From Rhodamnia argentea (lineage: Eukaryota; Streptophyta; Magnoliopsida; Myrtales; Myrtaceae), in the NCBI RefSeq assembly GCF_020921035.1, contig NC_063155.1, forward strand, positions 30,931,294-30,995,293: 64,000 nucleotides of DNA, read 5' to 3'. Position 1 is the stretch's first letter, and each line of letters begins with the position of its first letter. The translations under genes were made by a program, and so were the position numbers. The notes beneath the pieces were generated by a model that saw only the letters and a program-made list of their open reading frames with translations, made no database searches and was not told the DNA's origin. Positions 51,912 to 63,932 of this stretch are shown here, piece after piece.

Positions 51912-52010
51912 TCTAGCAATAACTATTCATGAACCTAAACCCAAACTACCAATGAAAAAATATAGGCTCAAACTATAAAAGCTATCTGGGGACATGGGGA
52001 TTTTATAATT

Positions 52011-52693
52011 TGGTGCCAATATTTATGTACGGCGTTCACTTTAGTGCTAATATTTTTTTTGTTTACTTACGTGCCATTTTTTTTTAAAAACGGTAATTTC
52101 GGTGCCAACTCCAGTGAGATTTGCTAGAAATCTTACACGGAATCCATGTGGCTTATTGGCGGATCCCAATCAGCTATAAAAGCTAAAAATTAGTAAAAAC
52201 TTCCACGTAATATTAAAAAATTAAAAAATAAGTAAAAAAAAAAAAGGCTATAAAATAATAAAAAGAGAAGAACTTGCAGCGGCAAGGGCTGTGCAAGCCC
52301 TTGGCTCCACCGCCCCATCATTGCCGACAATGACCGGTGAGGGTGGGGAATGGCCAAGGTTCGGCGACCCCCCTCAACCATCCTCCACCGTCATCGCCAC
52401 AAACAACTCATTTGTTTTTTTTTTACCTTTTTTTAGCTTATTTTCTGTTAAATTTTAAAAATTTTAAAAATTAACTTATTGTCAAGTTTAAAAGTCCACA
52501 TGGACTCCGTGTGGATGATTTTTTTTTTAAATGCGACGTAATGTTAAAAAATTAAAAATAAATGACATGTGATTAGTTTGTTGAAATTTCTTGCTATTCG
52601 CACCAAAGCAATGTTTTTTCTTCGATTTGCACTTAAATAGGCTGAAAAGAATATTGATACTAAAGTGAGTGCCGTACACAAATATTAACACTT
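52011..52693. mobile_element. TIR element in copy 1 of the tandem duplication
   Basis: The left arm GGTGCCAATATTTATGTACG, continuing GCGTTCACTTTAGTGC, is matched by the inverted right arm GTGTTAATATTTGTGTACGG, continuing CACTCACTTTAGTATC. The arms share GTACGGCGTTCACTT with the fold-back MITE at 38490, so they are related families. The GC-rich core is near 52270-52400. A target duplication is not clear. Confidence 0.5.
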
Positions 52694-53569
52694 GTAGCGT
52701 CCTTATGCCGTTAATAAATCAAGAGTCCGGTAAGAAAGATGGAAAAAATAAAAAAAAGCTTGTGTCTATTTTGTAATCTATCCGTACCAAATTTAACGTA
52801 ACTGGCGTATCTATCTTGGGCAAGACATCACTCGTTCGGAAGGATCCAAAATCACCTTGATGCTCGAGCTCACATTCTTGGATAGACCTCGTCCGACGTA
52901 TTCCAATTTAAAGCGACGTTTGCCAGTGTGGACGTAATGGGGCTTGAAGGGTCATTGTCATGCACGTGCATGAACAACGCACACCCACGACGATGATGAC
53001 TCCAAAGTCGTAGCGCACCATACCTGTAATTTCTAGTAGGAAGATTGTTTTTTGGGTCGATCCATGTAGTATGATATCAAAATACAATATCTCAAGTTTG
53101 AATTTTTCTAGACCACTCATTGTTGGTACGTGATTCATAATTCACATCAATAGAAAGGCACTAAGGACCCACTCTATAATTGAAAGTTGTGATAGAAATG
53201 TGATGTGCTAATTATAATGAAATTATCTGCTGAATGTAACTGTAGTTTTAAGATAGACAATGTATTTACTTTTTCTTTCGTTGTGTTTGTGCACTTAATC
53301 CTAACACTATTCGATACCCTTATAATATATTTTCACGATTAGTCCTAGACAAAAGTCCGATCTTCGCGTGAGGAATTGTGTGTTAGAATATCCAGATACT
53401 AAATCACGCGTTTGTCTAACACTATGGTTAATCTACGTGACGTGATGTGGACTAAAGACTTGTTTTCTAATCAAGCCGTAACTATTCATGGGCCTAAACT
53501 TAGACTACTAATGAAAAAATATGAGCTCAAACTATAAAAGCTATCTGGTGACAAAGGGATTTTATAATT

Positions 53570-54274
53570 TGGTGCCAGTATTTGTGTACGGCGCTCACTT
53601 TAATGCTAATATTTTTTTTGTTCACTTACGTGCCAATTTTTAAAAAAAACGGTACTTTCGGTGCCAACTCCAGCGAGATTTGCCGGAAATCTTACACGAA
53701 ATCCACGCGGCTTGTTGGCGGATCCCAATCAACTATAAAAGCTAAAAACTAGTAAAAAAATTCACGTAATATTAACAAATTGAAAAATAAGTTAAAAAAC
53801 TTTAAAAAAGCTATAAAATAATAAAAAGAAAAGAACTTGCAGCGGCAAGGGTTGTGCAAGCCCTTGGCGCTGCCGGCCCACCATTGCCGACAATGACCCG
53901 TGAGGGTGGGGAATGGCCAAGGCTCGGCGACCCCCCTCAACCATCCTCCACCGTCACCGCCGCAAACAACCCCATTTGTTTTTGTTTTTTTTTACCTTTT
54001 TTTTTAATTTTTAGATTATTTTCTGTTAAATTTTAATTTTTTTAAAAAATTAACTTATTGTTAAGTTTAAAAGTCCACACGGACTCCGTGTGGATGATTT
54101 TTTTTTTAAAAATGCCACGTAATGTTAAAAATTAAAAATAAATGACATGTAATTTGTTGGTTGGAATTTCTTGTCATTCGCACTGAAGCGATGTTTTTTC
54201 TTCGATTTGCACTTAATAGGCTGAAAAAAAATGTTGATACTAAAGTGAGTGTTGTACATAAATATTGACACTTG
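53570..54274. mobile_element. TIR element in copy 2 of the tandem duplication
   Basis: This is the counterpart of the element at 52011, with the same arms and the same GC-rich core (about 53835-53960). It was evidently duplicated with its surroundings rather than inserted independently. Confidence 0.5.
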
Positions 54275-55169
54275 AAGTATCCTTATGCTGTTAATAAATC
54301 AAGAGTCTTTGGTAAGAAAGATGGGAAAAAAAAACTTGTATCTATTTTGTAATTTATCCGTACCAAATTTAACGCAACTGGCGTATCGATCTAGGGCAAG
54401 ACATCACTCGTTCGGAAGGATCCAAAATCACTTTGATGCTCGAGCTCACATTCTTGGATAGACATCGTCCGACGTATTCCAATTTGGAGCGACGTTTGCC
54501 AGCGTGGACGTAATGGGGGCCTTAAGGGTCATTGTCATGCACGTGCATGAATAACGCACACCCACGACGACGATGACTCCCAAGTCTCAGCGCACCACAC
54601 CTGCAATTTCTAGTAGGAAGATTGTTTTTTGGGTCGATCTAATAGGAAGATTATCAGGCAATAAATTCTCAAGAGACGATTTCATTTCCTATTCTATATT
54701 GACCGCCGCCGCCGCCGCCCCGATAAAAAAGACTTTAGACTGTGTAGTGGTATGACAAAATCTCATTTGATATCAAAATACGATATCTCAAATTCGAATC
54801 TTTCTAGACCACTCATTGTTGGGACGTGATTCATACTTCACATCGATAGAAAGGCACTAAGAACCCACTCCGTAATTGAGAGTTGTAACGTAGATATGAT
54901 GTGCTAATTATAATGAAGTCTTCTACTGAATGTAATCGTAGTTTCGGGATAAACCACGTATTTACTTTTTCTTTCGTTGTGCTTGTGGACTTAATCCTAA
55001 CACCATTCGCTACCCTTATAATATATTTTCACGATTAGTCCTAGACAAAAATCTAACCTTCGCGTGAGAAATTGTGTGTTAGAATATCCAGATATTAAAT
55101 CACACGTTCGTCTAACATTATGGTTAATCTTTGTGACATGATGTGGACTAAAGACTTGTTTTCTAATCG

Positions 55170-55956
55170 ATGGAGTGGTTGATTAAATTTTTATTAGGCG
55201 CACGTTATGTCATTTAGCTAATGGCTTTGACCATTTCATGTGATGGAGGAAAGTGAGGAATTCGTAATTATCAAATGTGAATGAATTCATGAGAACGTGC
55301 CAATGAATGCGCCATGTTCCCCAACGCGGTTCTTCTAAGTCAAGACATTACCCCTGTCGAAACTAAAGGACTCGAGAAAGTCAATTCTTTTTATCTTCCA
55401 TTATAAAAAAAGTTATGAGACTCCTCCGTCGTATGATTATTTATCTATTTTTGTAAATAAAAGAAGCGATTTGTTTTTTTTAAATATTTTTTAAAATTAT
55501 TTATTTCTCGCAAGACAAACGAAATCGCAGTTTCTTATATTATGCGTTGAGTAAAGTCCGTGGAGCCCCCGAGTTAAATCAACTCTCACATCTTAAAAAA
55601 AAAAAAAAACGCTCTCACATGGAAAAAGGAAAATGGCCCGATTTACAGAAAGAGGTAGGGGGACCCACAGGTTGACTCAAAGTGGGCCAACCGTTGATTT
55701 ACCCATGTTTTCTTTTGGGGTACTGGGTACCCCCCACGTGGAATCATTTGTGCGCGGAACACGATTTCCATAATTTCTGAGTTCTTGATCTATCCCCGAT
55801 GAAAAACGTGATTTTGCTGTTTTTAAGGTAATCTGAAGGGGCCAAATCGGTCGTTAGTGAAAGAAGAATCCTCACTTTAAGGTTTGCGGCTGGTGCCAAT
55901 ACTCTAATCTTCGTTCTCGTGATTGGGGATTACGAGAATTTAATTCCATGACAGGC
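55170..55956. other. Spacer between the tandem duplication and a MITE
   Basis: The sequence is AT-rich and non-coding. No supported gene is seen. Confidence 0.4.
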
Positions 55957-55959
55957 TTA

Positions 55960-56224
55960 GATGCTTATGACAATATTTTGAATTGATTTTTTTGTTATTT
56001 CTGCTCAGAATTAAAAATTAATTTTTTTTACATTTGAGTAGAAGTAAATTTTTTCCTATCTTCAAGTAGCTCCAAAATTAAGTTATGAAACAAAAAAATA
56101 CTGCAAAAATAGAAAAATAAAATTACATAATCAAATAAATTTAAGCTGTATTATTAAATAGATTTCTGTTTCAAAAGTACTTATAGAGCTGAAATTCTAA
56201 AAAAAAATATTGTCATGCGCGCTC
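55960..56224. mobile_element. Tourist/Harbinger-like MITE, 265 bp
   Basis: The left end GATGCTTATGACAATATTTT and the inverted right end GAGCGCGCATGACAATATTT are flanked by TTA on both sides (55957-55959 and 56225-56227). The right end shares GCGCGCATG with the element at 22165, so they may belong to one family. It has no coding capacity. Confidence 0.6.
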
Positions 56225-56479
56225 TTAATGATCCCTTTTTGCTTTTAAATATTTGGTTTTTGACAGGAAAAAGAACCCTTTTGAATCTCGTGAATAATCG
56301 GTTCACTTCTCTCTCCTTTGTTCGTTCGTTGCTTCTCTTTTCTGCCTATAACGTTGAACCCAAAGACACGAACACTGTCACCGCACCATCTCTGGGTCGC
56401 CACGGTCGGCATGTTGTTAAATGGACCCGGGTCGGGTGAAGACTCAAGTTTGAGTCCGCATTGACTCGGTTCTGATCCA

Positions 56480-57067
56480 GCGCCAGGTGGAGTGGAGGGG
56501 AAATGAACAGCACGTTAAGGAGTCAGGTGCTCTCTCTCTCTCAGTCCAGTTTCACTGCTTCCACGAAGATTCATGGCGGCTCTTATAAAAGATCCGCCCA
56601 CCGACCTCGTCTCAGCTTCACCTTCGGCTTCTCGTTTCGGTCCCTTCCTCAGGTACGCCTCGATCTTCCATCTACTACCCCCGCGGTTTCTCTTGATGGT
56701 TGCCTATACTGTATCTCGACGCAATTGGCCTCCTTTCTTCCGATTCAGGCGTTCATATGACGATGTTAGGGTTTCATTTTCTTGGTATATGGGATTTCGA
56801 CTGTATGTCTATCTGAATTCCCTGCCGTGTGATATTGGGTTCTTCTTGTTGCGGCGTTTGTTCTTATTTCTGATCGATTGCTGAGCTTAAATGGGGTGAC
56901 TCGGTTATTTGGACCTTTTTCTTATCGTGATTTGGTTCCTTTCCATCTGTTTGAGTGCTTTCAGGGCTTAGAGTCGTAGTAGAAACTGTTCGAAGAGCTT
57001 CTTATCAGAATTCCAGGTCTGTGGCCTGAGTTTGAATTGCTTTGCTTGAGCTCGTGCGGACCGAAAA
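56480..57067 (+). promoter_or_regulatory. 5' leader of the GRAS gene with a probable UTR intron
   Basis: A CT-rich leader (CTCTCTCTCTCTC near 56530) ends in CCTCAG followed by GTACGC. The matching acceptor is TTCCAG at 57016, so an intron at about 56653-57016 is likely. The 103-codon frame across this intron is not considered coding. Confidence 0.5.
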
Positions 57068-59365
57068 ATGTTTATGGATCCTCAGTACACGGGATATTCT
57101 GGACCGTTTAGCGGCTTCAATTTCCATGATCAGAGTCTTGTGCCCTTCTCGAATCCATTCGAGGAGTTAGCGAACCAATTGATGCAGGACGACCCTAGTA
57201 CAGACCTTTCCGTTGACTGTCCTTCCTTTGCTTCTGATCCTGAACCCAGTAACTACGCTGTATCTCCTAGTTTTAGCACAGACGGAGACATCCCTTCTGA
57301 CTATAGTGACTCCCCGGATCCCATGTTCAAATACATAAGTCAGATGCTCATGGAGGAGGAGATGGATGACAAACCCTGTATGTTTCATGATCCTCTGGCT
57401 CTCCAAGCTGCGGAGAAATCCTTGTACGATGTTCTCTGTCAGAAGGACCGTCCCTCACAAAACCAGTTACCTCTCTACATGGACAGCCCTGATGACAATT
57501 GCTCTGGTAGCAGCAGCAGCGGCCACAGTGGCAGTACTATCAGTTCGAGTGCTAGTAGTGGTGGCAATCTTGTCGATTTTCCAGGGATTGGTGATTTTTG
57601 TGAGAGCCGACCCTCTATATTACAGTCTCACATCCCAGAGAACTTTGTGTTCCAGGCGACTGCAAATCCCAGTCGCCAATCGTCGCATGAATTTCGAAAA
57701 AATGTCATTGCCAAAGCTAAGGGGATGTTGGGGCCAGGCTCTGCCATGGGTGAGCTTTTGCTTCCGAACCTTTTTGCGGATAGCAATTCCATGTTTTTCT
57801 TTCAGAAGGGTTTCGAGGAAGCTAGTAGATTTATTCCGAAGGGTAACCCGTTGTCGATTGATACGGAAAAGAGCATGCCCCATCTGGTGTCGAAGAGGGA
57901 GACTGCAAGGGACGCAGTCAAGGTGGAGAAGCATGAGGCTGAACTCTCGTTTTTATATGAACCCAAGGGAAAGAAGAAGCATGAGCGCGAGGATGCAGAT
58001 TTTGAATATCAGAGGAGCACAAAGCAGCCAGCAGTTTGCTTTGAGGAGAATGAGTTAGCTGAGATGTTTGACAGGGTTCTACTTTGTGCCCCGACAGGAA
58101 GGAAGACTGATTCTAAGTTTGACGACGCCTCAAGTAATGGGGCAAGCCAGAGCGTACAGCAAAATCTGCAATCATCTGCACTTTCGGCTGCGCAGATCTC
58201 TGGCAAAAAACCAATTAGTGATAAGAAGGAAGTCGTGGATCTGAGGAACCTTCTGTGTTCATGCGCTCAAGCAGTTGCTGTGGAGGATCGTAAAAATGCT
58301 AATCAATATCTGGAGCAGATTAGGCAGCACTCCTTCGCTCATGGTGATGGGTCTCAGAGGTTGGCCCACTATTTTGCCGAAGCCCTTCAAGCACGCATGG
58401 ATTGCACGGGAGTGCAAATCTATACGAAGCTAGGTTCCAAAAGGAAATCTGCTAATGAAATGTTGAAAGCTTACCAAGCTTATCTCTCGGTTTTCCCATT
58501 TCAGAGGTTTGCGATCATCTATTCTAACCATATGATTTTGAGCATATCTGAGAAAGCGACGAAACTGCATATTATCGATTTTGGTATCCTATATGGTTTT
58601 CAATGGCCCGCCCTCATTCATTGCCTCGCAAGGAGACCCGGTGGTCCCCCGAAATTGCGCGTCACGGGGATTGAGCTGCCCCAAAGTGGTTTCCGTCCAG
58701 CAGAAAGAGTTCAAGAGACTGGTCGGCGCCTAGCGAAATACTGTGAACGTTTCAACGTTCCATTCCAGTACAATGCTATTGCGCAGAAGTGGGAAACCAT
58801 TAGGATTGAGGACCTCAAGATTTCCAACGATGAGGTGGTCGCAGTGAATTGCCTCTTTCGATTTAAGAATTTACTTGATGAGACTGTTATAGTTAACAGC
58901 CCGAGGGACCACGTGCTAAAGCTAGTACATCGAATCAGGCCAAGAATTTTTGTCCACTCTATCCTTAATGGATCCTTCAATGCCTGCTTTTTTGTGTCGA
59001 GGTTCAGGGAGGTTCTTTTCCACTACTCGGCCTTGTTTGATGCATTTGATGCTAAATTGCCTCGGGAACACCCGTTGAGGCAGTCCTTTGAACTAGAGTT
59101 TTTTAGCCGGGAAGCTCTGAATGTCATTGCATGCGAGGGCACAGAGAGAGTTGAGAGGCCCGAGACATATAAGCAGTGGCAAATCCGCAGCATGAGGGCG
59201 GGCTTTAAGCCCCTCCCTTTGGATCCTGAAATTATGAAGAAGCTGAAGTCGAAGTTGAAAGAGGGGTACCTTGATGATTTTGTGGTTGACAGAGATGGTC
59301 CCTGGATGCTCCAAGGATGGAAAGGTCGGATTCTTTATGCTTCCTCCTGTTGGGAGCCTGTGTAG
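57068..59365 (+). CDS. GRAS-family transcriptional regulator, LISCL type (SCL9/SCL14/SCL33-like)
   Basis: The 765-residue nuclear regulator is encoded by one uninterrupted exon. The N-terminal half is acidic and variable but carries the LISCL-specific block YISQMLMEEEMDDKPCMF at about 89-106, then HDPLALQAAEKSLYDVL. It also has a serine-rich stretch near 150-170. The GRAS domain starts near 389 (DLRNLLCSCAQAV, leucine repeat I). The VHIID-type motif appears as LHIIDFGILYGFQWP near 499-513. RVTGIELPQSGFRPAERVQETG follows, then the PFYRE-type block RFREVLFHYSALFDAFD near 644, and the C-terminal SAW block ends GRILYASSCWEPV. Length and domain order are normal. Relatives such as SCL14 help activate detoxification genes with TGA factors; whether this member does so cannot be seen. 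Methionines at 1 and 3 are both possible starts. Confidence 0.96.
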   Translation: MFMDPQYTGYSGPFSGFNFHDQSLVPFSNPFEELANQLMQDDPSTDLSVDCPSFASDPEPSNYAVSPSFSTDGDIPSDYSDSPDPMFKYISQMLMEEEMDDKPCMFHDPLALQAAEKSLYDVLCQKDRPSQNQLPLYMDSPDDNCSGSSSSGHSGSTISSSASSGGNLVDFPGIGDFCESRPSILQSHIPENFVFQATANPSRQSSHEFRKNVIAKAKGMLGPGSAMGELLLPNLFADSNSMFFFQKGFEEASRFIPKGNPLSIDTEKSMPHLVSKRETARDAVKVEKHEAELSFLYEPKGKKKHEREDADFEYQRSTKQPAVCFEENELAEMFDRVLLCAPTGRKTDSKFDDASSNGASQSVQQNLQSSALSAAQISGKKPISDKKEVVDLRNLLCSCAQAVAVEDRKNANQYLEQIRQHSFAHGDGSQRLAHYFAEALQARMDCTGVQIYTKLGSKRKSANEMLKAYQAYLSVFPFQRFAIIYSNHMILSISEKATKLHIIDFGILYGFQWPALIHCLARRPGGPPKLRVTGIELPQSGFRPAERVQETGRRLAKYCERFNVPFQYNAIAQKWETIRIEDLKISNDEVVAVNCLFRFKNLLDETVIVNSPRDHVLKLVHRIRPRIFVHSILNGSFNACFFVSRFREVLFHYSALFDAFDAKLPREHPLRQSFELEFFSREALNVIACEGTERVERPETYKQWQIRSMRAGFKPLPLDPEIMKKLKSKLKEGYLDDFVVDRDGPWMLQGWKGRILYASSCWEPV

Positions 59366-60148
59366 AATTTCTCCAAGTCTTTATTTGCTTGCACTTTTGG
59401 TGCGAGCCAGGTTTAGTTTATCACGACCAAGAAGGAAGCCACTGGCTGATTTGTGGCAAGTACTGTATCTTTCATGCTTTCGGAAACAGGCATCGCATAA
59501 CCTCGCTTTCGCTTTAAGATTGTATGCTGCTATAAACATCTCTCTTTTTCGGCTCGTGATATTTCTGTTTAGACTGATATCTAGGAAACGCTTGCCCTCC
59601 CTTGGATGTGTATACTGTATAGTGGAACGGCTACTCTTTTTATCTGTGGTACTGTCTAGACAGTCTTCCTGGAACTATAATAAATTTAAGCACTGATGTA
59701 GTTTTTCTGGTTACACTGTTTCCGAATATCCTCATTTGTCCGCTGTTGGGAGAGGAGCAATGTCCGCTGTTTGCGTAAAGCAGGTCTTGCTTAATTTTTG
59801 TCTTTTTGAGTGTCATGGCACCATCTTCACTTGGGCATGTTTTGCACGTGTAATCAATTTTTTCCCACATGTTTAGATTTATAAATGTGAAAGGATGTGA
59901 TTTGAGGAGCTCCGCCTACCAATTACTAATTTACTATTTCGCTGCTGATCCGGAAATTTCTTTTGCGGGGCCGTAGGGATGGCTTTTATCAAATGAAGAA
60001 AATTATTCAGTATAAATTATAACTAGGAATGAAAATGGGGTAGTTTGTCGAATACATACATATAGGTGTCCTTAACTTATCTGTTTCGTGTGTTTAACTT
60101 GTCTGTTTGATAAAAATACATGAGTGGACACGTCGGTTTAACTTATGA
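59366..60148. other. 3' region of the GRAS gene and spacer
   Basis: Probable 3' untranslated sequence with AATAAATTT-like polyadenylation signals near 59679, followed by AT-rich spacer. No other gene is seen. Confidence 0.5.
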
Positions 60149-60156
60149 GTCTCAGT

Positions 60157-60541
60157 TAGAGGTGACCAAAAGGAACTGATCAGATCAAGAACCACCTAGA
60201 TTGGACTGAATTGGCTTAGTTTTTGGTTCCTCAAAATTAAAACGGTAATTGTCAGTCTGGTTCCCCGTTCTAAGGTTAGAACTGTCCGGGCCAACTATCT
60301 TTTTATTTTAATTTTTTTAATCACATTTAAAATGTGAATATGTGTTTTAAGCACATGCAACTAGTTCCATTGGGTCGCTTGGAAATGGATCAGTCGGTCC
60401 GGTCAAATCCGGTTCCAAGCACTTTCAATCCGGTTCCTGGTTCTGAAAACTAGAAATCTATTTGTCCTGTCATGTTCTTGATTTCATTGTAAAATCGGAC
60501 CGAATCCGAAATCGGACTGAATTCGAAATCGATCACGTCTA
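60157..60541. mobile_element. hAT-like MITE, 385 bp
   Basis: The left end TAGAGGTGACCAAAAGG and the inverted right end TAGACGTGATCGATTTC are flanked by GTCTCAGT and GTCTAAAT, agreeing at 6 of 8 bases. GGTCCGG and GGTTCC words fill the interior, as in the other hAT-like copies here. Confidence 0.5.
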
Positions 60542-60549
60542 GTCTAAAT

Positions 60550-61829
60550 GGATCCCACTAAATTCAACACACGACCCACGTAAATCCGACGAAGTAGGCT
60601 GATCGCCCCTTTAATCCAATAATGTCCAACTGGGGGGGTGGGTGGGGAGGAAGGAGAGAAGTTGGAGAATGACGAGAGGTCAAATGAGGAGGAGGGCCAC
60701 CTCAATAATCAATTTTTTTTTAATTTTAATTTTGTGCGTCAAAAAAAGGATACTGAGCACTGGAATTTTCCGTTGTCGAAAGAATGGTAGTACTAGTACT
60801 ATAGCACTAATACCAGGACGCTGGGTTGCCTCCACCACACCACAACTGCTCTGATTAAGACCCATTACCAAACCTGTTACAAGGTTAGGCGTGGACATAG
60901 ATTCAAGCCGTCAAGTTTGCCCTGATTTTTTCTCCTAGGAAGAAAAAACGAAAAGGACCCATCGAAAGCGATAACGTTATGTTTCCTATAATTCATGTTT
61001 GGGACTTTTGCAAACCACTGTATCGAAATGTCTTGACATGTAGCAAGCCTGGAATTTTATCATGTCATTAGCTACTTCCTGGTCAAGACTAATCATAAGT
61101 TCGTCAAGCAAATTCAAAAGATCGGAATCGTAAACTATATCGCGCGACCTTTGTTTTTTTTTCCTTGTGATGGCAAGTAGAAGTACTTTGTACGTGCTAG
61201 GGGTGTGCATTGTAGTATACGGTTTGCTTTTAGTGCCAATTTTGGTGCCCAAACTAAATCAAAATTACGCTAACACGGTTTTAAATCAAAACCAAACCAA
61301 CGGAAACAATTCGTGGAGCCGAATCGGACCACAAATAAAGAAGTCTTTATTTCGACCGAGTTCAACAGCTTTAGGCTTTTTCTCATCACAGTTGATGTTA
61401 GCCGGGGAAAAAACCAAAAAAAGAGACTAGCCACTCATTGCATAATGTCTAGGTAGCTCGCATAGCTCTCTGGCTTTATTAATTATAGATGGGATGGGAA
61501 GCTACAATTTAGTGCATCAGAAATTTACTATTGAATCCCACTAGAGACGCCACGGGCTAAATCCGTCGAAGAGATATGTCATTAAAATGTCAAGAATATT
61601 CAGTTCGACCTATCCGCCATCAGATTTTCAAAAGTAAAATATTTATTCGTGCTTGATTGATGCAGAGTTGTGAAACCCGAAGAAACGCCTTTTATTGATA
61701 TTAGAAGTGAACAGTTCCAGATTTTGTACAAGTTATACTTGGAACCTGAAACTTGAAACTTGAAACCTACCCATCTACACGAGTTTTTCATTTTTTGGAA
61801 CCTGGAACCTATCATTCATACCTTAAAAC
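60550..61829. other. Spacer without a supported gene
   Basis: The sequence is non-coding. A solitary hAT-like left end (TAGGGGTGTGCATTG at about 61199) is present without a clear partner. Confidence 0.4.
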
Positions 61830-61832
61830 TTA

Positions 61833-62333
61833 GGTCTCGTTTGGTTCAGCATTGGAAATAAGCATTGGGACTCTAAAGTCTCTTGGTCAAATGCAAAGGT
61901 GTTTGGTTCATGTTTTGACTCACTTTGAGGAGATATAATTGCATCTCAAATGCTTCTTTTTAACCCAAAGTACCTCTAAAGGACTTTTGTGAAATTCAAC
62001 TAATTTTTTTTTTATTTTAATTTTGTCACCTTCGCTTGCCGCCACCTGTCGTTGCTTGCTCGCCCGCCACCGCCTCCCACCCGCCTGCCGTCGCCACCGC
62101 CCGACCTCCGCAACCGGCCGCCGCCAGCCGCCGTTTTTTTTTTTTTTCAAAAAGTAAAAATACTTTACAAAGTTCATTTTTCACCAAACAACATTTACGT
62201 CAAAATTGCTTTCCAAATGTGTTTTTAAAATACATTTTACCAAACACTACTTTCATTTTGAAAAAATGCCTTAGCCCAAAGTTATTTGCATTTTTTCAAA
62301 GTCCCTTGGCAAAATGCTGAACCAAATAGGGTC
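61833..62333. mobile_element. Tourist/Harbinger-like MITE, 501 bp
   Basis: The left end GGTCTCGTTTGGTTCAGCAT and the inverted right end GACCCTATTTGGTTCAGCAT are nearly identical. TTA flanks both sides (61830-61832 and 62334-62336). Subterminal sequence also pairs (CAAATGCAAA against TTTGCATTTT). The core at 62035-62135 is GC-rich with CCGCC repeats. No coding capacity. Confidence 0.75.
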
Positions 62334-62339
62334 TTAAAA

Positions 62340-63932
62340 CATATCATGTTAGAGGTTCCAGGATCGGTTTCGGGGTTCCACATGTATTCTTAATTGACCG
62401 ATTGCATTGAATAATCACATTTAACGACCACCGCCCGACGGCTAAATCCATCGACCACAACTTATATTGAGACACAAGAAAAATATGAAATATTAACAAA
62501 GTAAAAGTCTCAATGATAGCGTAGTTTCGGATTACACACTTATCATCGGATACTATGGAATACCACATGATGATGTGAAGACATATACCAAGAAAAAATA
62601 TAAGAATTTGTTTCGGATTTATGGTTTCAATTTCAAGTTTCACTTACTCGAAACCTATTCATCAGAAAATGTTTTCTAATGTTTGGAACTTGAAACTTAC
62701 CCTCCATAGCTTGAAACATGGAATAGATGCGTTCTCACCGATCCGGTTCTTCAAGTTTTAAGTTCTATCTTGAAACCATGCGCAATTCTAATCTATGCAA
62801 GTAGCAGTAACGTCATTGAATAGACTAAAGTATTATCCCGTGAAGTTTTTGATCAACGGGACTTCGTTGTTTCCTAAGTCACCGTTGAAGTTAAGCTTGG
62901 GTTGTGCCTCAAGCCAAGGGCGTTTGACCGGCAGAAACTCGTGTTGACACGCGCTTTCACAATGGAACAAATTCCCAAATTCGGATCCTTAGAAAGGATT
63001 CCGCCACTTTCCTCTCTCTTTACTTTAAATTTTTGTCATTCACAGCCGCCGTCATCCATCTGCCAGTAAGAGAAAGTAAATTTTTTTTATTTCTTTAAAT
63101 GGCTTCAAAATTATTTTTAAAGTAAAAAAAAAATACTCAAGAAGTAGAAAAAAAAGTTACTTAATCAAAAAGATTTTTGCTCCAAAATTGTGTTGTCCAA
63201 TAAATTTCTACGCTAGAAATACTTCAAACAAAAATTTTATTTTTTCTCGAGCAAAAATTTTATTTCAAGAAAGTTGTCTTGCACGCCTACACGGATCGTT
63301 TCCCCAGTCCAAGGAGCATGACATGGATGGCCGCGCCCAGACGAGATCACCCGGGGCCACCTCATTGTCTGACCCAAATCTTCTCGCAGGATATATATCT
63401 ACAGCCTTTTGGTTTTTTCGGATGCGAAAGGTCAAAGTTAAAGTTTTGAGTGCCATCCCGCTCGTCCTCTTCCCGGAAAGTTCCCAACTTCACAGCACTC
63501 CTCCATCTTCCGATTCAAGATCGCATCGGATAAGCCTCGACTCCACTTTTGTACGCAAATTCGATCTCTGTTTTTCTTTCGATGCCTGTAGATGAAAACT
63601 CGGGCCTCTCGTCGATTCGGCCGTTAACTTCTGTGTTTTGTCTTTTGGATTCCTTAGGTTTTGGAGCATGTCGGTGTTTGCTTCCTTTTCCTTTGAAGTA
63701 GTCCGCTTTTCTCGATACACGTGCTCTGTTTGATCTCAGGATTCTTCGACTCCAATCCATGTACTTTAAGCGAATGAAGGGTAAGCGGAAAAGAGAATAT
63801 TGAAGAGTGGGTTATTTAGTTGCAGACTGAGAGCTTTTAGTTTTAGGTGGTTGATGTTTAAGGAGATGGTTTTTGCATGCGAATTTGCTGTTAGGGTACA
63901 TAAGTGACTTTGATAGGGTTCGGAGAGAGTAT
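62340..63932. other. Spacer and probable promoter/leader of the right-edge gene
   Basis: No gene is seen up to about 63400. From about 63450 the sequence becomes CT-rich and leader-like (CCCGCTCGTCCTCTTCC), followed by T-rich sequence resembling a 5' UTR intron. A possible acceptor, TTTGATAG, lies just before 63919. Confidence 0.35.

Larger units (their letters stand above)
51912..55169 (+). repeat. Direct tandem duplication of a ~1.6-kb non-coding unit
   Basis: Copy 1 (about 51912-53471) and copy 2 (about 53472-55169) run head to tail and align along their length with scattered substitutions. Copy 2 has an extra block of about 120 bp near 54645-54765 that includes GCC repeats. Each copy contains a terminal-inverted-repeat element near its start. 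The phrase ACTTGTTTTCTAATC closes both copies. No protein is encoded. The boundaries are approximate, read by eye. Confidence 0.85.

Noticed and set aside
57366-58058. 230-codon frame inside the GRAS gene
   Set aside because: It is an out-of-frame shadow of the GRAS coding sequence.
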